A DNA stretch of 64,000 nucleotides from Granulosicoccus sp036478595 (GCA_036478595.1 JAZGEF010000073.1:181150-245149), one strand, 5' to 3'; numbered from the stretch's first letter, positions 18,035-27,681 are shown. Notes: generated from the letters alone by a model not told the origin. Program-made: numbers and translations.

Positions 18035-18654
18035 TTGGTTTGCACGCTACCGCTGTTTAGCGAAGAGTAGTAATAAGCAATCGCCTGAGTGCGATTGCGA
18101 ACAGCTAGTTTTTCATAGAGGTTTCGCAAATGAAACTTCACAGTATTGATACTGATGTTGTGGTCGCTCGCCAGCTCTTTGTTGGACTTGCCCAAGGCCA
18201 GCGATAATAGCAAGGCTTTTTCTGTTTTCGTCAGGCTCTGTAATGGGTCACGCAGGTCACGAATATCCAGATACGGAAATATCATTTTCCCATCCGCTAC
18301 GTCCATCACGGTGCTGAGTAAGGTCTCCGTTGGTTGATCGTGTGAATAATATCCAGCGGCACCTGCAGCCATTGAACGCTTTGCTAATTCACTTGATGCG
18401 GTTTGTGTGCAAATCACAATGCGCATATCCAGCTCCTGCTCACGCACAATGTGCATTAGCTTCTCGGCGCCAAGTGTCGGTAAATGCCAATCCATGATGG
18501 CTACCTGAGCGGGTACCGTTATCACGGTCTGCAGAAAAGCCTCGGCTGTACTGGTCGTGCTGAGAATGCTGAACCGACCATCTTTTTCGAACATTTCTGA
18601 CAGGGCCGATAGCACCAGCGGACTGGACTCGGCCAAAGCAATATCCAATTTCAT
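18031..18654 (-). CDS. LuxR/NarL-type response regulator
   Basis: 207 residues from ATG 18654 (MKLDIALAESSPLVLSAL); a start six codons upstream is possible. The receiver domain has the phosphoacceptor aspartate in VAIMDWHLP (Asp55) and a conserved ICTQTAS segment. The C-terminal GerE/LuxR helix-turn-helix is clear: LTKTEKALLLSLALGKSNKE then LASDHNISINTVKFHLRNLY. There is no partner kinase in the window. It is divergent from the malate-CoA ligase genes across a region with direct repeats, so it may regulate them. Confidence 0.9.
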   Translation of the reverse strand: MKLDIALAESSPLVLSALSEMFEKDGRFSILSTTSTAEAFLQTVITVPAQVAIMDWHLPTLGAEKLMHIVREQELDMRIVICTQTASSELAKRSMAAGAAGYYSHDQPTETLLSTVMDVADGKMIFPYLDIRDLRDPLQSLTKTEKALLLSLALGKSNKELASDHNISINTVKFHLRNLYEKLAVRNRTQAIAYYYSSLNSGSVQTN

Positions 18655-18696
18655 AATAAAGTACACCGGCAACTGGAAGCTGCAGTATAGAGGTAA

Positions 18697-18763
18697 AGTA
18701 CTGTTTTAGACCAACACTAAAGAATAGTATATAGGCAATACTAAAGGTGTGTAATTAGTACTG
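18697..18763. promoter_or_regulatory. nested repeats in the regulator / mtkA intergenic region
   Basis: Two copies of AAYACTAAAG (18713-18722 and 18737-18746, 24 bp apart) are flanked on both sides by AGTACTG (18697-18703 and 18757-18763). They sit between the divergent LuxR-type regulator and mtkA. Such paired sites spaced by about two helical turns could bind a dimeric activator. The role is inferred from position only. Confidence 0.4.
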
Positions 18764-18827
18764 GAAAGGATGTGATTGATCGGCTGTACCCCCACCGCAA
18801 TGCGGGACTGGTAGCATGCTGATCACT

Positions 18828-20018
18828 ATGGATATACATGAATATCAATCAAAGGAGCTATTGGCGGGTTTTGGCGTCTATGTGCCCAAGGGTGGACTGG
18901 CTTATAGCCCTGAGCAGGCGGCTTATCGTGCAAGAGAGATTGGTGGTACTGGCTGGGTGGTCAAAGCTCAGGTACACAGTGGTGGACGTGCCAAAGCGGG
19001 CGGCATCAAAGTGTGCAAAGACGAAGAGGCTGTATACAACATGGCCGATTCGCTTTTTGGCACGCGACTGCAAACCGACCAAGCGGGTGATAAGGGCAAG
19101 GTGGTCTATCGAGTTTACGTTGAAAGCCTGGTGCCGATTCAACAAGAATTTTATTTGGGCTTTGTGCTGGATCGTAAAACTGAGCGCATCATGGTCGTCG
19201 CATCCAAAGCCGGTGGAATTGATATTGAAGACATCGCCGCACAACAACCGGAAAGCATAATTCGTTGTGCGGTAGAACCGGCAGTCGGTATGCAAGCATT
19301 TCAAGCCAAGGAAGTGGCGTTTAAGCTCGGCATTGATCCTGCCCATATAAATAGCGCTGTTGCAACGATTATGGCCAGCTATCGTGCCTTTGATGAGTTG
19401 GATGCAACGATGGTTGAGATTAATCCATTGGCGGTGTCTGAAGATGGTTCCTTGTATGCGGTTGATGCAAAGATGACTTTCGACGATAACGCGCTTTATC
19501 GTCACCCGGATATTGCCGAGCTACGCGATAAATCCCAAGAAGATCCTTCGCAAACCCGGGCAATGGATCGTGGCTTGAGTTATGTCGGTTACGACGGTGA
19601 TATTGCCTGCATTGTCAATGGTGCTGGTTTAGCGATGGCAACAATAGAAATGTTACGCCACTTTGGTGGTGAGCCTTCGTGTTTTATGGATATTGGCGGT
19701 GGCGCATCTGCCGACAAAGTTGCCAAGGCGATTCGTTTGGCCAGGCGAAACCCTAATATCAAAGCGCTACTGATAAATGTGTTTGCTGGAATAAACCATT
19801 GCGACCGAATTGCCGAGGGGATTGTTCAGGCGGTAGAATTGGATCCGCTGGATATGCCATTGATTGTGCGATTGGCGGGCACTCGTGTTGCTGAAGGCAA
19901 AAAGATTTTGTCAAAAAGTGGTTTACCGATAGTGCGTGGTGATTCGCTAAAAGAGGTAGCGCAACGTGCAGTGACCGCAGCTAGTCGGTTTAAGCCTATT
20001 GAGAAAAAAAGCTCATGA
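18828..20018 (+). CDS. mtkA: malate-CoA ligase (malate thiokinase) subunit beta, SucC-like
   Basis: An ATP-grasp CoA ligase subunit of 396 residues. The start is placed at ATG 18828 because MDIHEYQSKELL is the family N-terminus. Features are the ATP-grasp segment VVKAQVHSGGRAKAGGIKV, ATMVEINPLAV, GDIACIVNGAGLAMATIE, and LLINVFAGINHCDRIAEGI. The wording FAGIN-x-CD, where SucC has FGGIVRCD, and overall resemblance point to MtkA, which with MtkB forms malyl-CoA from malate, ATP and CoA. Housekeeping succinyl-CoA ligase is the alternative. A malyl-CoA lyase is not in the window, so pathway context (serine cycle or glyoxylate metabolism) cannot be confirmed. Confidence 0.8.
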   Translation: MDIHEYQSKELLAGFGVYVPKGGLAYSPEQAAYRAREIGGTGWVVKAQVHSGGRAKAGGIKVCKDEEAVYNMADSLFGTRLQTDQAGDKGKVVYRVYVESLVPIQQEFYLGFVLDRKTERIMVVASKAGGIDIEDIAAQQPESIIRCAVEPAVGMQAFQAKEVAFKLGIDPAHINSAVATIMASYRAFDELDATMVEINPLAVSEDGSLYAVDAKMTFDDNALYRHPDIAELRDKSQEDPSQTRAMDRGLSYVGYDGDIACIVNGAGLAMATIEMLRHFGGEPSCFMDIGGGASADKVAKAIRLARRNPNIKALLINVFAGINHCDRIAEGIVQAVELDPLDMPLIVRLAGTRVAEGKKILSKSGLPIVRGDSLKEVAQRAVTAASRFKPIEKKSS

Positions 20019-20905
20019 GCATTTTGATCGATGCTGACACGAAGGTCGTGATGCAAGGCTTAGGTAGTCGTACTGGCGAATTTCATTGTCAAGAGATGCT
20101 GGACTACGGTACTAAAATCGTTGCTGGTGTATCACCTGGCAAGGGTGGGCAATCGGTGTTGGGTATCCCGTTATTTAATACGGTTAAAGATGCAGTTGCC
20201 GCAACGGGCGCTACTGCTAGCATGATCACGGTGCCGCCACCGACGGCAGCCGACGCTATTATGGAAGCAGTGGACAGTGGTATCACAGTCGCTGTATCGG
20301 TTACCGATGGTATTCCTGCACAAGACATGATCAAAGTAAAACGTTATATGCGCATGTATCGCTCAGAGCGGCGCATGCGTTTGATTGGGCCGAATTGCTC
20401 CGGCATTGTGAATCCGGGCAAAATACTGCTGGGTATTATGCCGTCAGCAATTTATACCGATGGCAACATTGGCATCGTATCGCGTTCGGGTACATTGGGT
20501 TATGAAGCGGCGCTGCAAATTGCGGAACAGGGTTTAGGTGTGTCCAGCAGTATAGGCATCGGTGGCGACCCAATAGTGGGCAGTACATTTCACGATATTC
20601 TGCAATTGTTTGAAGCCGACGACGATACCCATGCGGTTGTGCTAATAGGTGAAATAGGCGGCCCTCAGGAAGCGGATGCAGCACGCTACATCAGTGAGTC
20701 GATGAACAAGCCAGTTGTCGCTTATGTTGCTGGCCGCGGTACTCGTCGCAATCAAACGATGGGGCATGCGGGCGCGATAATTTCGGCCTTTGGTGATAGT
20801 GCCGATGAGAAACAGCAAATACTTCGAAACAGTGGTGCGCACATTGCGCCATTACCATCTGAAATTGGCGCGACTGTTGTCGCAGCTCTTGGCGCGGGCA
20901 GTTAA
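20015..20905 (+). CDS. mtkB: malate-CoA ligase subunit alpha, SucD-like
   Basis: 296 residues overlapping mtkA by 4 bp. It has the CoA-binding N-terminus (VVMQGLGSRTGEFHCQEMLD, GVSPGKGGQSVLGIPLFNTV), IGPNCSGIVNPGK, GIVSRSGTLGYEA, and the phosphohistidine region MGHAGAIIS near residue 250. The active-site histidine is present. As with the beta subunit, the closest recollected relatives are malate thiokinase small subunits rather than SucD. It is convergent with dxs. Confidence 0.8.
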   Translation: MSILIDADTKVVMQGLGSRTGEFHCQEMLDYGTKIVAGVSPGKGGQSVLGIPLFNTVKDAVAATGATASMITVPPPTAADAIMEAVDSGITVAVSVTDGIPAQDMIKVKRYMRMYRSERRMRLIGPNCSGIVNPGKILLGIMPSAIYTDGNIGIVSRSGTLGYEAALQIAEQGLGVSSSIGIGGDPIVGSTFHDILQLFEADDDTHAVVLIGEIGGPQEADAARYISESMNKPVVAYVAGRGTRRNQTMGHAGAIISAFGDSADEKQQILRNSGAHIAPLPSEIGATVVAALGAGS

Positions 20906-20958
20906 ATGCAAAAGGTGATTGTGACTAGGTGTTGGCCAAAGTTGCTTAAACCAGTTGC

Positions 20959-22869
20959 TCAACCAGCGTGTTGCAGCTTGGCATTCTCTGCAACGGCTTC
21001 ACTCACTTGCGTTTGCAAACCCAGTAGGTCAAGTTTGGCATAACTGAGTAGCTCATCGCGGGTGCCGTGCTCGATGTATTCATCGGGCAAACCGATTAGT
21101 TTGATAGCGCTACTGATGCCCGCTTCGCTCAGGTGCTCCATAACACCAGCGCCAGCGCCACCGGCGATGCTGTTTTCTTCGAAAGTGATCAGTAGCTCAT
21201 GGCTAGCGGCCAAGGTTTCGATCAGTTTCGTATCCAGTGGTTTTACAAAGCGCATGTTCACCACGGTATAACCGTGCACTTCACCTATCTGTAAAGCGGG
21301 TTCAACAAGTGTGCCGAATGCCAACAATGCCACTTTCTTACCCTGGTGCAAGGTTTGTGCTTCACCAAGCGGTATCGCTTCCATGGCTTCGTCTACTTCA
21401 GCACCGGTACCTTTGCCGCGTGGGTACCGAACTGAGCTTGGGCCATCAAATTGGAATGCGGTGTAGAGCATTTGGCGGCATTCGTTTTCGTCTGATGGTG
21501 CCATGATGAGCATGTTAGGTAGGCAACGCATGAAACTAAAATCAAAACTGCCCGCATGCGTTGGGCCATCAGGGCCAACTAAGCCGGCGCGATCAATGGC
21601 AAACACAACAGGTAGATTTTGAATTGCAACGTCGTGCACGAGCTGGTCGTATGCGCGTTGCAAGAAAGTTGAATAAATCGCCACCACGGGTTTTTGTCCG
21701 CCACAGGCAAGCCCTGCTGCAAGCGTGACTGCGTGCTGCTCTGCGATGCCAACATCATAGTAACGATCAGGAAATTGATTTTCAAATTCGACCATGCCAG
21801 AACCTTCACGCATGGCTGGCGTGATACCCACTAGACGATCATCAATTGCTGCCATATCGCATAACCATTTACCAAACACTTGGGTGTAAGTGGGCGAATT
21901 GGATTTTGAAGACTGCAAGCTCTTACCCGTTTCAATATCAAACGGAGTTACGGCATGTAAGGCGAGCGGATCCTGTTCGGCAAAATGGTAACCATGGCCT
22001 TTTTTTGTGACTACATGTAAAAACAATGGGCCCTGCAGTTCGCGCATGTTTTGAAGTACACCCACTAGGCTGTCGATATCATGACCGTCAACTGGGCCAA
22101 AGTAATTGAAGCCAAGCTCTTCAAATAAAGTGCTGGGCACGACCATGCCTTTCATGTGTTCTTCCCAGCGCCTCGCAAAATTAAACATGCTAGGCATTTT
22201 TCTTAATATGCTTTTGCCGCCTTCTCGCGCACCCGATACAATCTTGCCGGTAAGAATTCGGACAAGGTATTTGTTCATCGCACCAACATTGGGTGATATC
22301 GACATATCGTTGTCGTTGAGAATTACGATCATGTTGGCCTTGATGCCACCAGCGTGATTAAGCGCCTCGTAAGCCAGGCCTGCGGTTAATGCACCATCGC
22401 CAATAATAGCTACGGTTTTGGGAGCCTCATCGCTAGTGCCAGCGAGTTTATGTTGTAGCTCGGCTGAGAGCGACATGCCCAGGGCTGCGCTAACCGACGT
22501 GCTGCTATGCCCAACACCGAAGGTATCGTAGGGGCTCTCTGCACGATTAGGAAACCCCGCCAAGCCGCCTTGTTTGCGCATGCTTAGCATGCGGTCACGC
22601 CGCTCAGTAAGTATTTTGTGCGGGTAGGTTTGATGGCCTACATCCCAAACGAGCTTGTCATAAGGCGTGTTGAATACATAGTGTAGCGCCACAGTCAGTT
22701 CAACCGTACCAAGGCTGGCACCTAAGTGCCCCCCGGTTTGGGCTACCGAATAGAGCAGAAACTGGCGTAGTTCTGCACAGAACTCTTCCAACACGGGTTC
22801 GCCCAGCTCGCGCAGATCGGCGGGCTTTTTGACCGAGTGCAACAACGGGAATTGTTCAGAAATGTCCAT
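20959..22869 (-). CDS. dxs: 1-deoxy-D-xylulose-5-phosphate synthase
   Basis: Dxs joins pyruvate and glyceraldehyde 3-phosphate to DXP, the entry step of the MEP isoprenoid pathway and a source for thiamine and pyridoxal. The 636-residue thiamine-diphosphate enzyme shows HLGASLGTVELTVALHYVF, WDVGHQTYPHKILT, the ThDP motif GDGALTAGLAYEALNHAG through ILNDNDMSIS, FNYFGPVDGHD, and the transketolase-like half with GIAEQHAVTLAAGLA and DRAGLVGPDGPTH. It follows ispA in the same direction, a common arrangement. Confidence 0.97.
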   Translation of the reverse strand: MDISEQFPLLHSVKKPADLRELGEPVLEEFCAELRQFLLYSVAQTGGHLGASLGTVELTVALHYVFNTPYDKLVWDVGHQTYPHKILTERRDRMLSMRKQGGLAGFPNRAESPYDTFGVGHSSTSVSAALGMSLSAELQHKLAGTSDEAPKTVAIIGDGALTAGLAYEALNHAGGIKANMIVILNDNDMSISPNVGAMNKYLVRILTGKIVSGAREGGKSILRKMPSMFNFARRWEEHMKGMVVPSTLFEELGFNYFGPVDGHDIDSLVGVLQNMRELQGPLFLHVVTKKGHGYHFAEQDPLALHAVTPFDIETGKSLQSSKSNSPTYTQVFGKWLCDMAAIDDRLVGITPAMREGSGMVEFENQFPDRYYDVGIAEQHAVTLAAGLACGGQKPVVAIYSTFLQRAYDQLVHDVAIQNLPVVFAIDRAGLVGPDGPTHAGSFDFSFMRCLPNMLIMAPSDENECRQMLYTAFQFDGPSSVRYPRGKGTGAEVDEAMEAIPLGEAQTLHQGKKVALLAFGTLVEPALQIGEVHGYTVVNMRFVKPLDTKLIETLAASHELLITFEENSIAGGAGAGVMEHLSEAGISSAIKLIGLPDEYIEHGTRDELLSYAKLDLLGLQTQVSEAVAENAKLQHAG

Positions 22870-23000
22870 GAGATCGATTTTTTTATACAGGCTGAATTAT
22901 GTGCTGGCCAAGCAATCATTACAAGTGGAGGCGGTGTTCGCAAGGAGAGTCCGGGGCTAAAACCGATATGGGGTGGCGAAATGTGGCTTAATTGGGCCTG

Positions 23001-23894
23001 CTAGTGGCTGCGGCTCAAGACATAAGCCGATAGATTACGTAATTCATCAAAAGATTCGCCTAAACCATCGAGCGCTTGGCATGCAGTATTGTGCATATCT
23101 TGGGCGTGTCGCTGTGCGCCATCAAGGCCTAAAAGGGATGGATAAGTGGGTTTGTTGCGAGCAATATCGGCACCCTGAGGTTTGCCCAGGGTTTCGGTGT
23201 CACCAACGACATCTAGAATGTCATCAACGATTTGAAAGCTTAGGCCAACCGCGGCAGCGTAATCATCAAGCCGGTTACGCAGAGAATCGGTAACACCGGC
23301 AGAGCACAAGGCGGCCAGTTGGACGCTTGCACGAATCAATGCGCCAGTTTTGTGTCGATGCATATCTTCAAGCTCATTTAGCGCTAGCATTTTGCCAACT
23401 GCTTCTAAATCGATTGCTTGTCCCTCGGCCATGCCTTCTGCGCCGCTTGCTTCTCCTAGCACACCGATCATTCGTAGCTTGTTGTCACTTGCCAAGTGGT
23501 TATCGTCGTTCTTTGCCAGGATGGTAAACGCCAGCGCTTGTAGTGCATCGCCTGCCAGTATTGCAGTGGCTTCATCAAACTGCTTGTGACAAGTTGGTTT
23601 GCCACGGCGTAAATCATCATCATCCATTGCGGGTAGGTCGTCGTGTGCCAATGAATAGGCGTGCATCATTTCGACGGCGCAGGCGGGCGTATCTAATCTG
23701 TGGATTTCGACACCGAGTGCTCGGCCTGTTGCGTAGGTTAAAACTGGCCTTATGCGTTTGCCACCGTTGGTAGCCGCGTATTTCATTGCGGCTTGCAAGT
23801 TGGTGCGATTGTTTTGACCAGCTGGCAACTTTAACAACAGGGCATCGTCGACTCGCTGCTGATACGCTGTCATTTGTTGACTGAAGCTACTCAC
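23001..23894 (-). CDS. ispA: (2E,6E)-farnesyl diphosphate synthase
   Basis: A 297-residue polyprenyl synthetase that elongates DMAPP to farnesyl diphosphate. The first aspartate-rich motif is in LAHDDLPAMDDDDLRRGKPT and the second in FQIVDDILDVVGD. GGKRIRPVLTYATGRALG is the conserved IPP-binding region. The length is typical of bacterial IspA (299). It overlaps xseB by 4 bp and precedes dxs by about 130 bp. Confidence 0.95.
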   Translation of the reverse strand: MSSFSQQMTAYQQRVDDALLLKLPAGQNNRTNLQAAMKYAATNGGKRIRPVLTYATGRALGVEIHRLDTPACAVEMMHAYSLAHDDLPAMDDDDLRRGKPTCHKQFDEATAILAGDALQALAFTILAKNDDNHLASDNKLRMIGVLGEASGAEGMAEGQAIDLEAVGKMLALNELEDMHRHKTGALIRASVQLAALCSAGVTDSLRNRLDDYAAAVGLSFQIVDDILDVVGDTETLGKPQGADIARNKPTYPSLLGLDGAQRHAQDMHNTACQALDGLGESFDELRNLSAYVLSRSH

Positions 23895-24151
23895 TCTGGC
23901 GGGTCTAAATCTTCCAGCGAATCCGTGCCATTTTTATCCATAAGAATTTTAACTTTTCGTTCAGCATCGAGAAGGCTTTGCTGACAAAAGCGGGCGAGGC
24001 TGACGCCTCTTTCAAACTGGCCGAGTGACTCATCCAGCGATTGCTCACCCGATTCAAGTGTTGTCACGATAGTTTCCAGCTCGCTTAGAGCGTCTTCAAA
24101 TTTTGTGGACTTTGGGATCGCTTTTGGGGCCTTGGTATTTTTGGTGGTCAT
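23891..24151 (-). CDS. xseB: exodeoxyribonuclease VII small subunit
   Basis: An 86-residue helical protein that complexes with XseA to degrade single-stranded DNA. The core FEDALSELETIVTTLESGEQ and LDESLGQFERGVSLARFCQQ is diagnostic. The N-terminus adds about 17 basic residues. It lies between radA (5 bp) and ispA (4-bp overlap), the usual xseB-ispA-dxs order. Confidence 0.95.
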   Translation of the reverse strand: MTTKNTKAPKAIPKSTKFEDALSELETIVTTLESGEQSLDESLGQFERGVSLARFCQQSLLDAERKVKILMDKNGTDSLEDLDPPE

Positions 24152-24155
24152 AGCT

Positions 24156-25514
24156 CTAGTCTAACAAATCGATAGCTTCATGCAGCCTGTGAACCCCATC
24201 TACGTGCATATTTTTTATGGCTTTTTTTGGCTTATTGGCGTGAGGCACAATAGCGCGTTTGAAACCGTGCTTAGCGGCCTCTTGCAAACGCTCTTCGCCG
24301 TTTGAGACAGGCCTGACTTCACCAGCAAGGCCGACTTCACCGAAAATCACCATATCAGATGGTAGTGGGCGATCACGAAATGATGATAGTGCAGCCAACA
24401 AGACAGGCAAATCGGCTGCAGTTTCGCAGATGCGTACTCCGCCAACAACGTTGATGTAGACATCTTGATCAAACATCGCGATGCCAACGTGTCTGTGCAG
24501 CACGGCCAACAACATGGCTAAGCGGTTTTGTTCTAAGCCCAGCGCGACACGGCGTGGATTGCCCATATGGCTGGTATCAACCAGTGCCTGTGCCTCGACT
24601 AACATCGGCCGAGTACCTTCGCGAGTAACCATGATGACACTGCCGTTTACCGGTTCGGGGTGTTTGGATAAAAATATTGCCGAAGGGTTTTTTACGTTTT
24701 GCAAGCCCTTTTCACTCATAGCAAATACACCGAGCTCGTTTACTGCACCAAAGCGATTTTTAACGGCGCGTATAACCCGATAACGGCTGCCTTGCTCGCC
24801 TTCAAAATACAAAACGGTGTCAACCATGTGCTCCAACACACGTGGCCCGGCTAGCGCGCCTTCTTTGGTTACGTGCCCGACCAAAAAAATTGAACAACCT
24901 GTTTGTTTGGCATAACGTACTAACCTTGCAGCACTTTCGCGCACCTGTGCTACAGCACCCGGTGCCGAATTAAGCATTTCGGTGTACATGGTTTGGATTG
25001 AGTCGATCACCATTATGGTGGGCTTTTCTTTTTCAGCGTGTGCAAGGATTGCTTCTACACGCGTTTCAGCTAACAAACGCAAATGCTTTTCGGGCAGCTC
25101 TAAGCGCCTGGCACGTAGCGTGATTTGCTGTAGTGATTCTTCGCCGGTGGTATATAGCGTGCGATGGTTTTCGCTGAGGTTGGCTAGGCACTGCGTGAGT
25201 AGGGTTGATTTACCAATACCTGGATCACCACCGAGCAAGGTCACTGAGCCGGTTACTAAGCCACCGCCAAGCACTCGATCAAGCTCCGTCAAACCAGTGT
25301 TGGTGCGTTCTTCTGCTCTGAGTTTAACGTCAGAGGCATTGATGATGCCGCTGGCGCCTGCGTAGCCTTTGAAGCGACCGTTACTAGCTTCGCTACCGCC
25401 GTCACTGAATTCTTGCAGGGTGTTCCAGGCTTCGCAGTCGGCGCATTGGCCGTTCCATTTAGTGTGAGTTGCGCCGCAATCAGAGCACACATACTGCGTC
25501 TTTGCCTTAGCCAT
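24156..25514 (-). CDS. radA: DNA repair protein RadA (Sms)
   Basis: RadA is a RecA-like ATPase/helicase that extends heteroduplex DNA in recombination. From ATG 25514 the 452-residue product begins with the C4 zinc finger (CSDCGATHTKWNGQCADCEAW), then Walker A GGDPGIGKSTLL, Walker B IMVIDSIQTMY, the RadA-specific KNRFGAVNELGVF motif, and a C-terminal Lon-protease-like domain (LPSDMVIFGEVGLAGEVRPV). Its start overlaps the end of the CorC-like gene by 8 bp. Confidence 0.96.
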   Translation of the reverse strand: MAKAKTQYVCSDCGATHTKWNGQCADCEAWNTLQEFSDGGSEASNGRFKGYAGASGIINASDVKLRAEERTNTGLTELDRVLGGGLVTGSVTLLGGDPGIGKSTLLTQCLANLSENHRTLYTTGEESLQQITLRARRLELPEKHLRLLAETRVEAILAHAEKEKPTIMVIDSIQTMYTEMLNSAPGAVAQVRESAARLVRYAKQTGCSIFLVGHVTKEGALAGPRVLEHMVDTVLYFEGEQGSRYRVIRAVKNRFGAVNELGVFAMSEKGLQNVKNPSAIFLSKHPEPVNGSVIMVTREGTRPMLVEAQALVDTSHMGNPRRVALGLEQNRLAMLLAVLHRHVGIAMFDQDVYINVVGGVRICETAADLPVLLAALSSFRDRPLPSDMVIFGEVGLAGEVRPVSNGEERLQEAAKHGFKRAIVPHANKPKKAIKNMHVDGVHRLHEAIDLLD

Positions 25515-26802
25515 TCCCGCTGGTCTCAAAAGAGTCGGCCTGATCATCGAGCGCGGGGTCGATGCGCACCTGTAGTACGCGATTATCTTCGACCGAGATA
25601 ATGGTTAGCGGATGATTGTTGAAATTAAACACAGCGCCTTGAGGCGGAAAATTTTCGAAATGCTCCAGTATTAACCCATTTAGTGTTTTAGGACCATCGG
25701 CTGATAGTGTCCAGTTAAGTGCTTTATTCAGATTACGTATTTGCGCAGTGCCATCAACGATAAAGCTGCCGTCCATTTGTGGGCGAATTTCCGCTGACGC
25801 TTGTTGCGGGTCAGTGTCAAATTCACCAACGATTTCTTCTAATATTTCTTCAAGTGTGAGTAAACCTTGTATATCACCATATTCATCAACCACTAATCCA
25901 ATGCGTCGTTTCTCTCGTTGGAAATTTAATAGCTGCACCGTAAGCGGTGTGCCTTCAGGTATGTAGTATGGATCGCGAACAACGGATTCAAGATACGCAA
26001 GATTTAGTGTGCCACTAAGTAGCGCGTCAACCATTTTACGCAAATAGATAAACCCTACAGCGTTGTCGATATTATCTCGGAACACCAGTAGCCGACTGTG
26101 TGGGCTGTTGGTTACTTGATCCAGTATTTCATCCCATGGGTCATCCAAATCAATACCGACAATTTCGTTGCGTGGCACCATAATGCCGTTTACCGAAATC
26201 GTGCCCAGATCAAGAATATTTAATAGCATGTCGCGGTGACGAGTGGGTATTAACCCGGCGTTTTCAGTCACAACGGTACGCAGCTCATCACTGCTGAGGT
26301 GTTCGTCTTCCGGGTTCAATTTCGACACATTAAAGAACCCCAAAATGTGCGCGCTGATCCAGTTGATAACGATTACCAATGGATAGGTAACGGTGAGTAA
26401 CGGCGTGTAGATTGCCGAGGCAACAAACGATACGGACTCGGCTCGTCGCGTGGCAAACGTTTTAGGTGTGACTTCGGCAAACACCAAAATAACAAAGGTT
26501 AGCAGGCCAGTGGCAACAGCAATGCCGGCTTCGCCCATAAGGCGTAGTGCAATGACGGTGGCTATTGCTGAGGCAAGGATGTTGACAAAGTTATTTCCTA
26601 GCAGAATCAAACTGATTAGTCGATCTGGTTGGTCTAGCAAATCAAGCGTGCGTTTAGCCGCGTGGTTGCCGTTGTTCGCCTGGTGACGCAAGCGGTAACG
26701 GTTAAGCGACATTAAAGCTGTTTCGGAGCCGGAGAAAAAACCGGACATCAGAATTAGCAGTACTAAAATAAAGAGGAGTACGCTAATGGGAATGGCGTTC
26801 AA
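25507..26802 (-). CDS. CNNM/CorC-HlyC family membrane protein (YfjD-like)
   Basis: 431 residues: an N-terminal DUF21 (CNNM) domain with three to four membrane helices (VLLFILVLLILMSGFFSGSE, then ILLGNNFVNILASAIATVIA and FVILVFAEVTPKTFATRRAE), two CBS domains (NGIMVPRNEIVGIDLDDPW and onward), and a C-terminal CorC/HlyC domain (MDGSFIVDGTAQIRNLNKAL). The family includes magnesium/cobalt efflux proteins. It appears to be the first gene of the radA-xseB-ispA-dxs run. In E. coli its equivalent also neighbours ypjD-ffh. Confidence 0.9.
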   Translation of the reverse strand: MNAIPISVLLFILVLLILMSGFFSGSETALMSLNRYRLRHQANNGNHAAKRTLDLLDQPDRLISLILLGNNFVNILASAIATVIALRLMGEAGIAVATGLLTFVILVFAEVTPKTFATRRAESVSFVASAIYTPLLTVTYPLVIVINWISAHILGFFNVSKLNPEDEHLSSDELRTVVTENAGLIPTRHRDMLLNILDLGTISVNGIMVPRNEIVGIDLDDPWDEILDQVTNSPHSRLLVFRDNIDNAVGFIYLRKMVDALLSGTLNLAYLESVVRDPYYIPEGTPLTVQLLNFQREKRRIGLVVDEYGDIQGLLTLEEILEEIVGEFDTDPQQASAEIRPQMDGSFIVDGTAQIRNLNKALNWTLSADGPKTLNGLILEHFENFPPQGAVFNFNNHPLTIISVEDNRVLQVRIDPALDDQADSFETSGNG

Positions 26803-26880
26803 GAAGGTGTTAGCCTTTAGTAACTATAGTGGCTTGCATCATAGCAATGCCGTGCAGTTGGCACTACATAAAAACGACTT

Positions 26881-27681
26881 CTAGCGTTGCAGGATCAGCT
26901 CCAGCACCAATTTGCTGCCAAAAAAAGCTAACACTAGCAAGATGAAGGCGGCTACTGACCAATTAACCACCCGCTTGCCTCGCCAGCCAAACATCCAGCG
27001 CCCCACCAACAATACCCCCATTATTGCCCATGCCAGGCAAGAGAGTACCGTCTTGTGCACTAGGCTTTGCCCCCACATATCGTCCAGATAGAAAAAGCCT
27101 GTGAGCAAGGAGATGGACAGCAGTACAAAACCGACGGTAAGCAGCAAAAAGAGCAGGCTTTCAGAGTTGTCATAGGGTGGTAGCGAACGCACGAAGCCGC
27201 TGGGCTTGTGGTGGCTGAGCTGGTGTCGTTGTAATGCAACCACCAAAGCCTGAGTGGCCGCTAATGCCAATACTGAATAGGCCACGATAGACGACAGCGC
27301 ATGTAAACCCGTGGCTGGATCGAGTGTGGCTTGGCCGCCTGTTTTTTGTGTAAAAAGTAGCGTGATGGCAGCGGCTGGATAAACCAATAAGCCCAGATGG
27401 TCGGCGCGACGCGTAACGGCTAACAACAGTTGCAGTAAAACGATGCACAAAGCGGTAATGCTTAAAGCGCTGAAAAAGCCCCATATCAACCGACTGTCGT
27501 TGGCACTGATGATGGTGATGGCCAGGTGAATAAGCCAGGCTGCAATTGCCAGAATACGAGTGAGCCGCAGGGCGGCGTTATCTGTATTGTCACCAGAGGC
27601 GTTGTTAAGGCTCAGCCAAAGGCGAAACGCGGCAACCGTATATAAAATTGAAGTAATTATGGCGAGCAGAAAGGTTGTCAT
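26881..27681 (-). CDS. ypjD: YpjD/CcsA-like inner membrane protein
   Basis: 266 residues with about eight hydrophobic segments. The cytochrome c assembly (CcsA/CcmC-type) character is shown by LHALSSIVAYSVLALAATQA, GFFYLDDMWGQ and LVHKTVLSCLAWAIMGVLL. This is the YpjD (CorE) family whose gene is divergent from ffh in many proteobacteria, exactly as here. Its role is unclear; haem or ion handling has been proposed for relatives. The spacing to ffh is 84 bp. Confidence 0.9.
   Translation of the reverse strand: MTTFLLAIITSILYTVAAFRLWLSLNNASGDNTDNAALRLTRILAIAAWLIHLAITIISANDSRLIWGFFSALSITALCIVLLQLLLAVTRRADHLGLLVYPAAAITLLFTQKTGGQATLDPATGLHALSSIVAYSVLALAATQALVVALQRHQLSHHKPSGFVRSLPPYDNSESLLFLLLTVGFVLLSISLLTGFFYLDDMWGQSLVHKTVLSCLAWAIMGVLLVGRWMFGWRGKRVVNWSVAAFILLVLAFFGSKLVLELILQR

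Noticed and set aside
18828..20905. Calling the pair sucC-sucD
   Set aside because: The absence of sdh/suc neighbours and the FAGIN-x-CD wording favour malate thiokinase; succinyl-CoA ligase is kept only as an alternative.
24982..25365. 127-codon open frame opposite radA
   Set aside because: It is the mirror of a strongly conserved radA reading frame, has no ribosome-binding site and a shadow-like serine/arginine composition.
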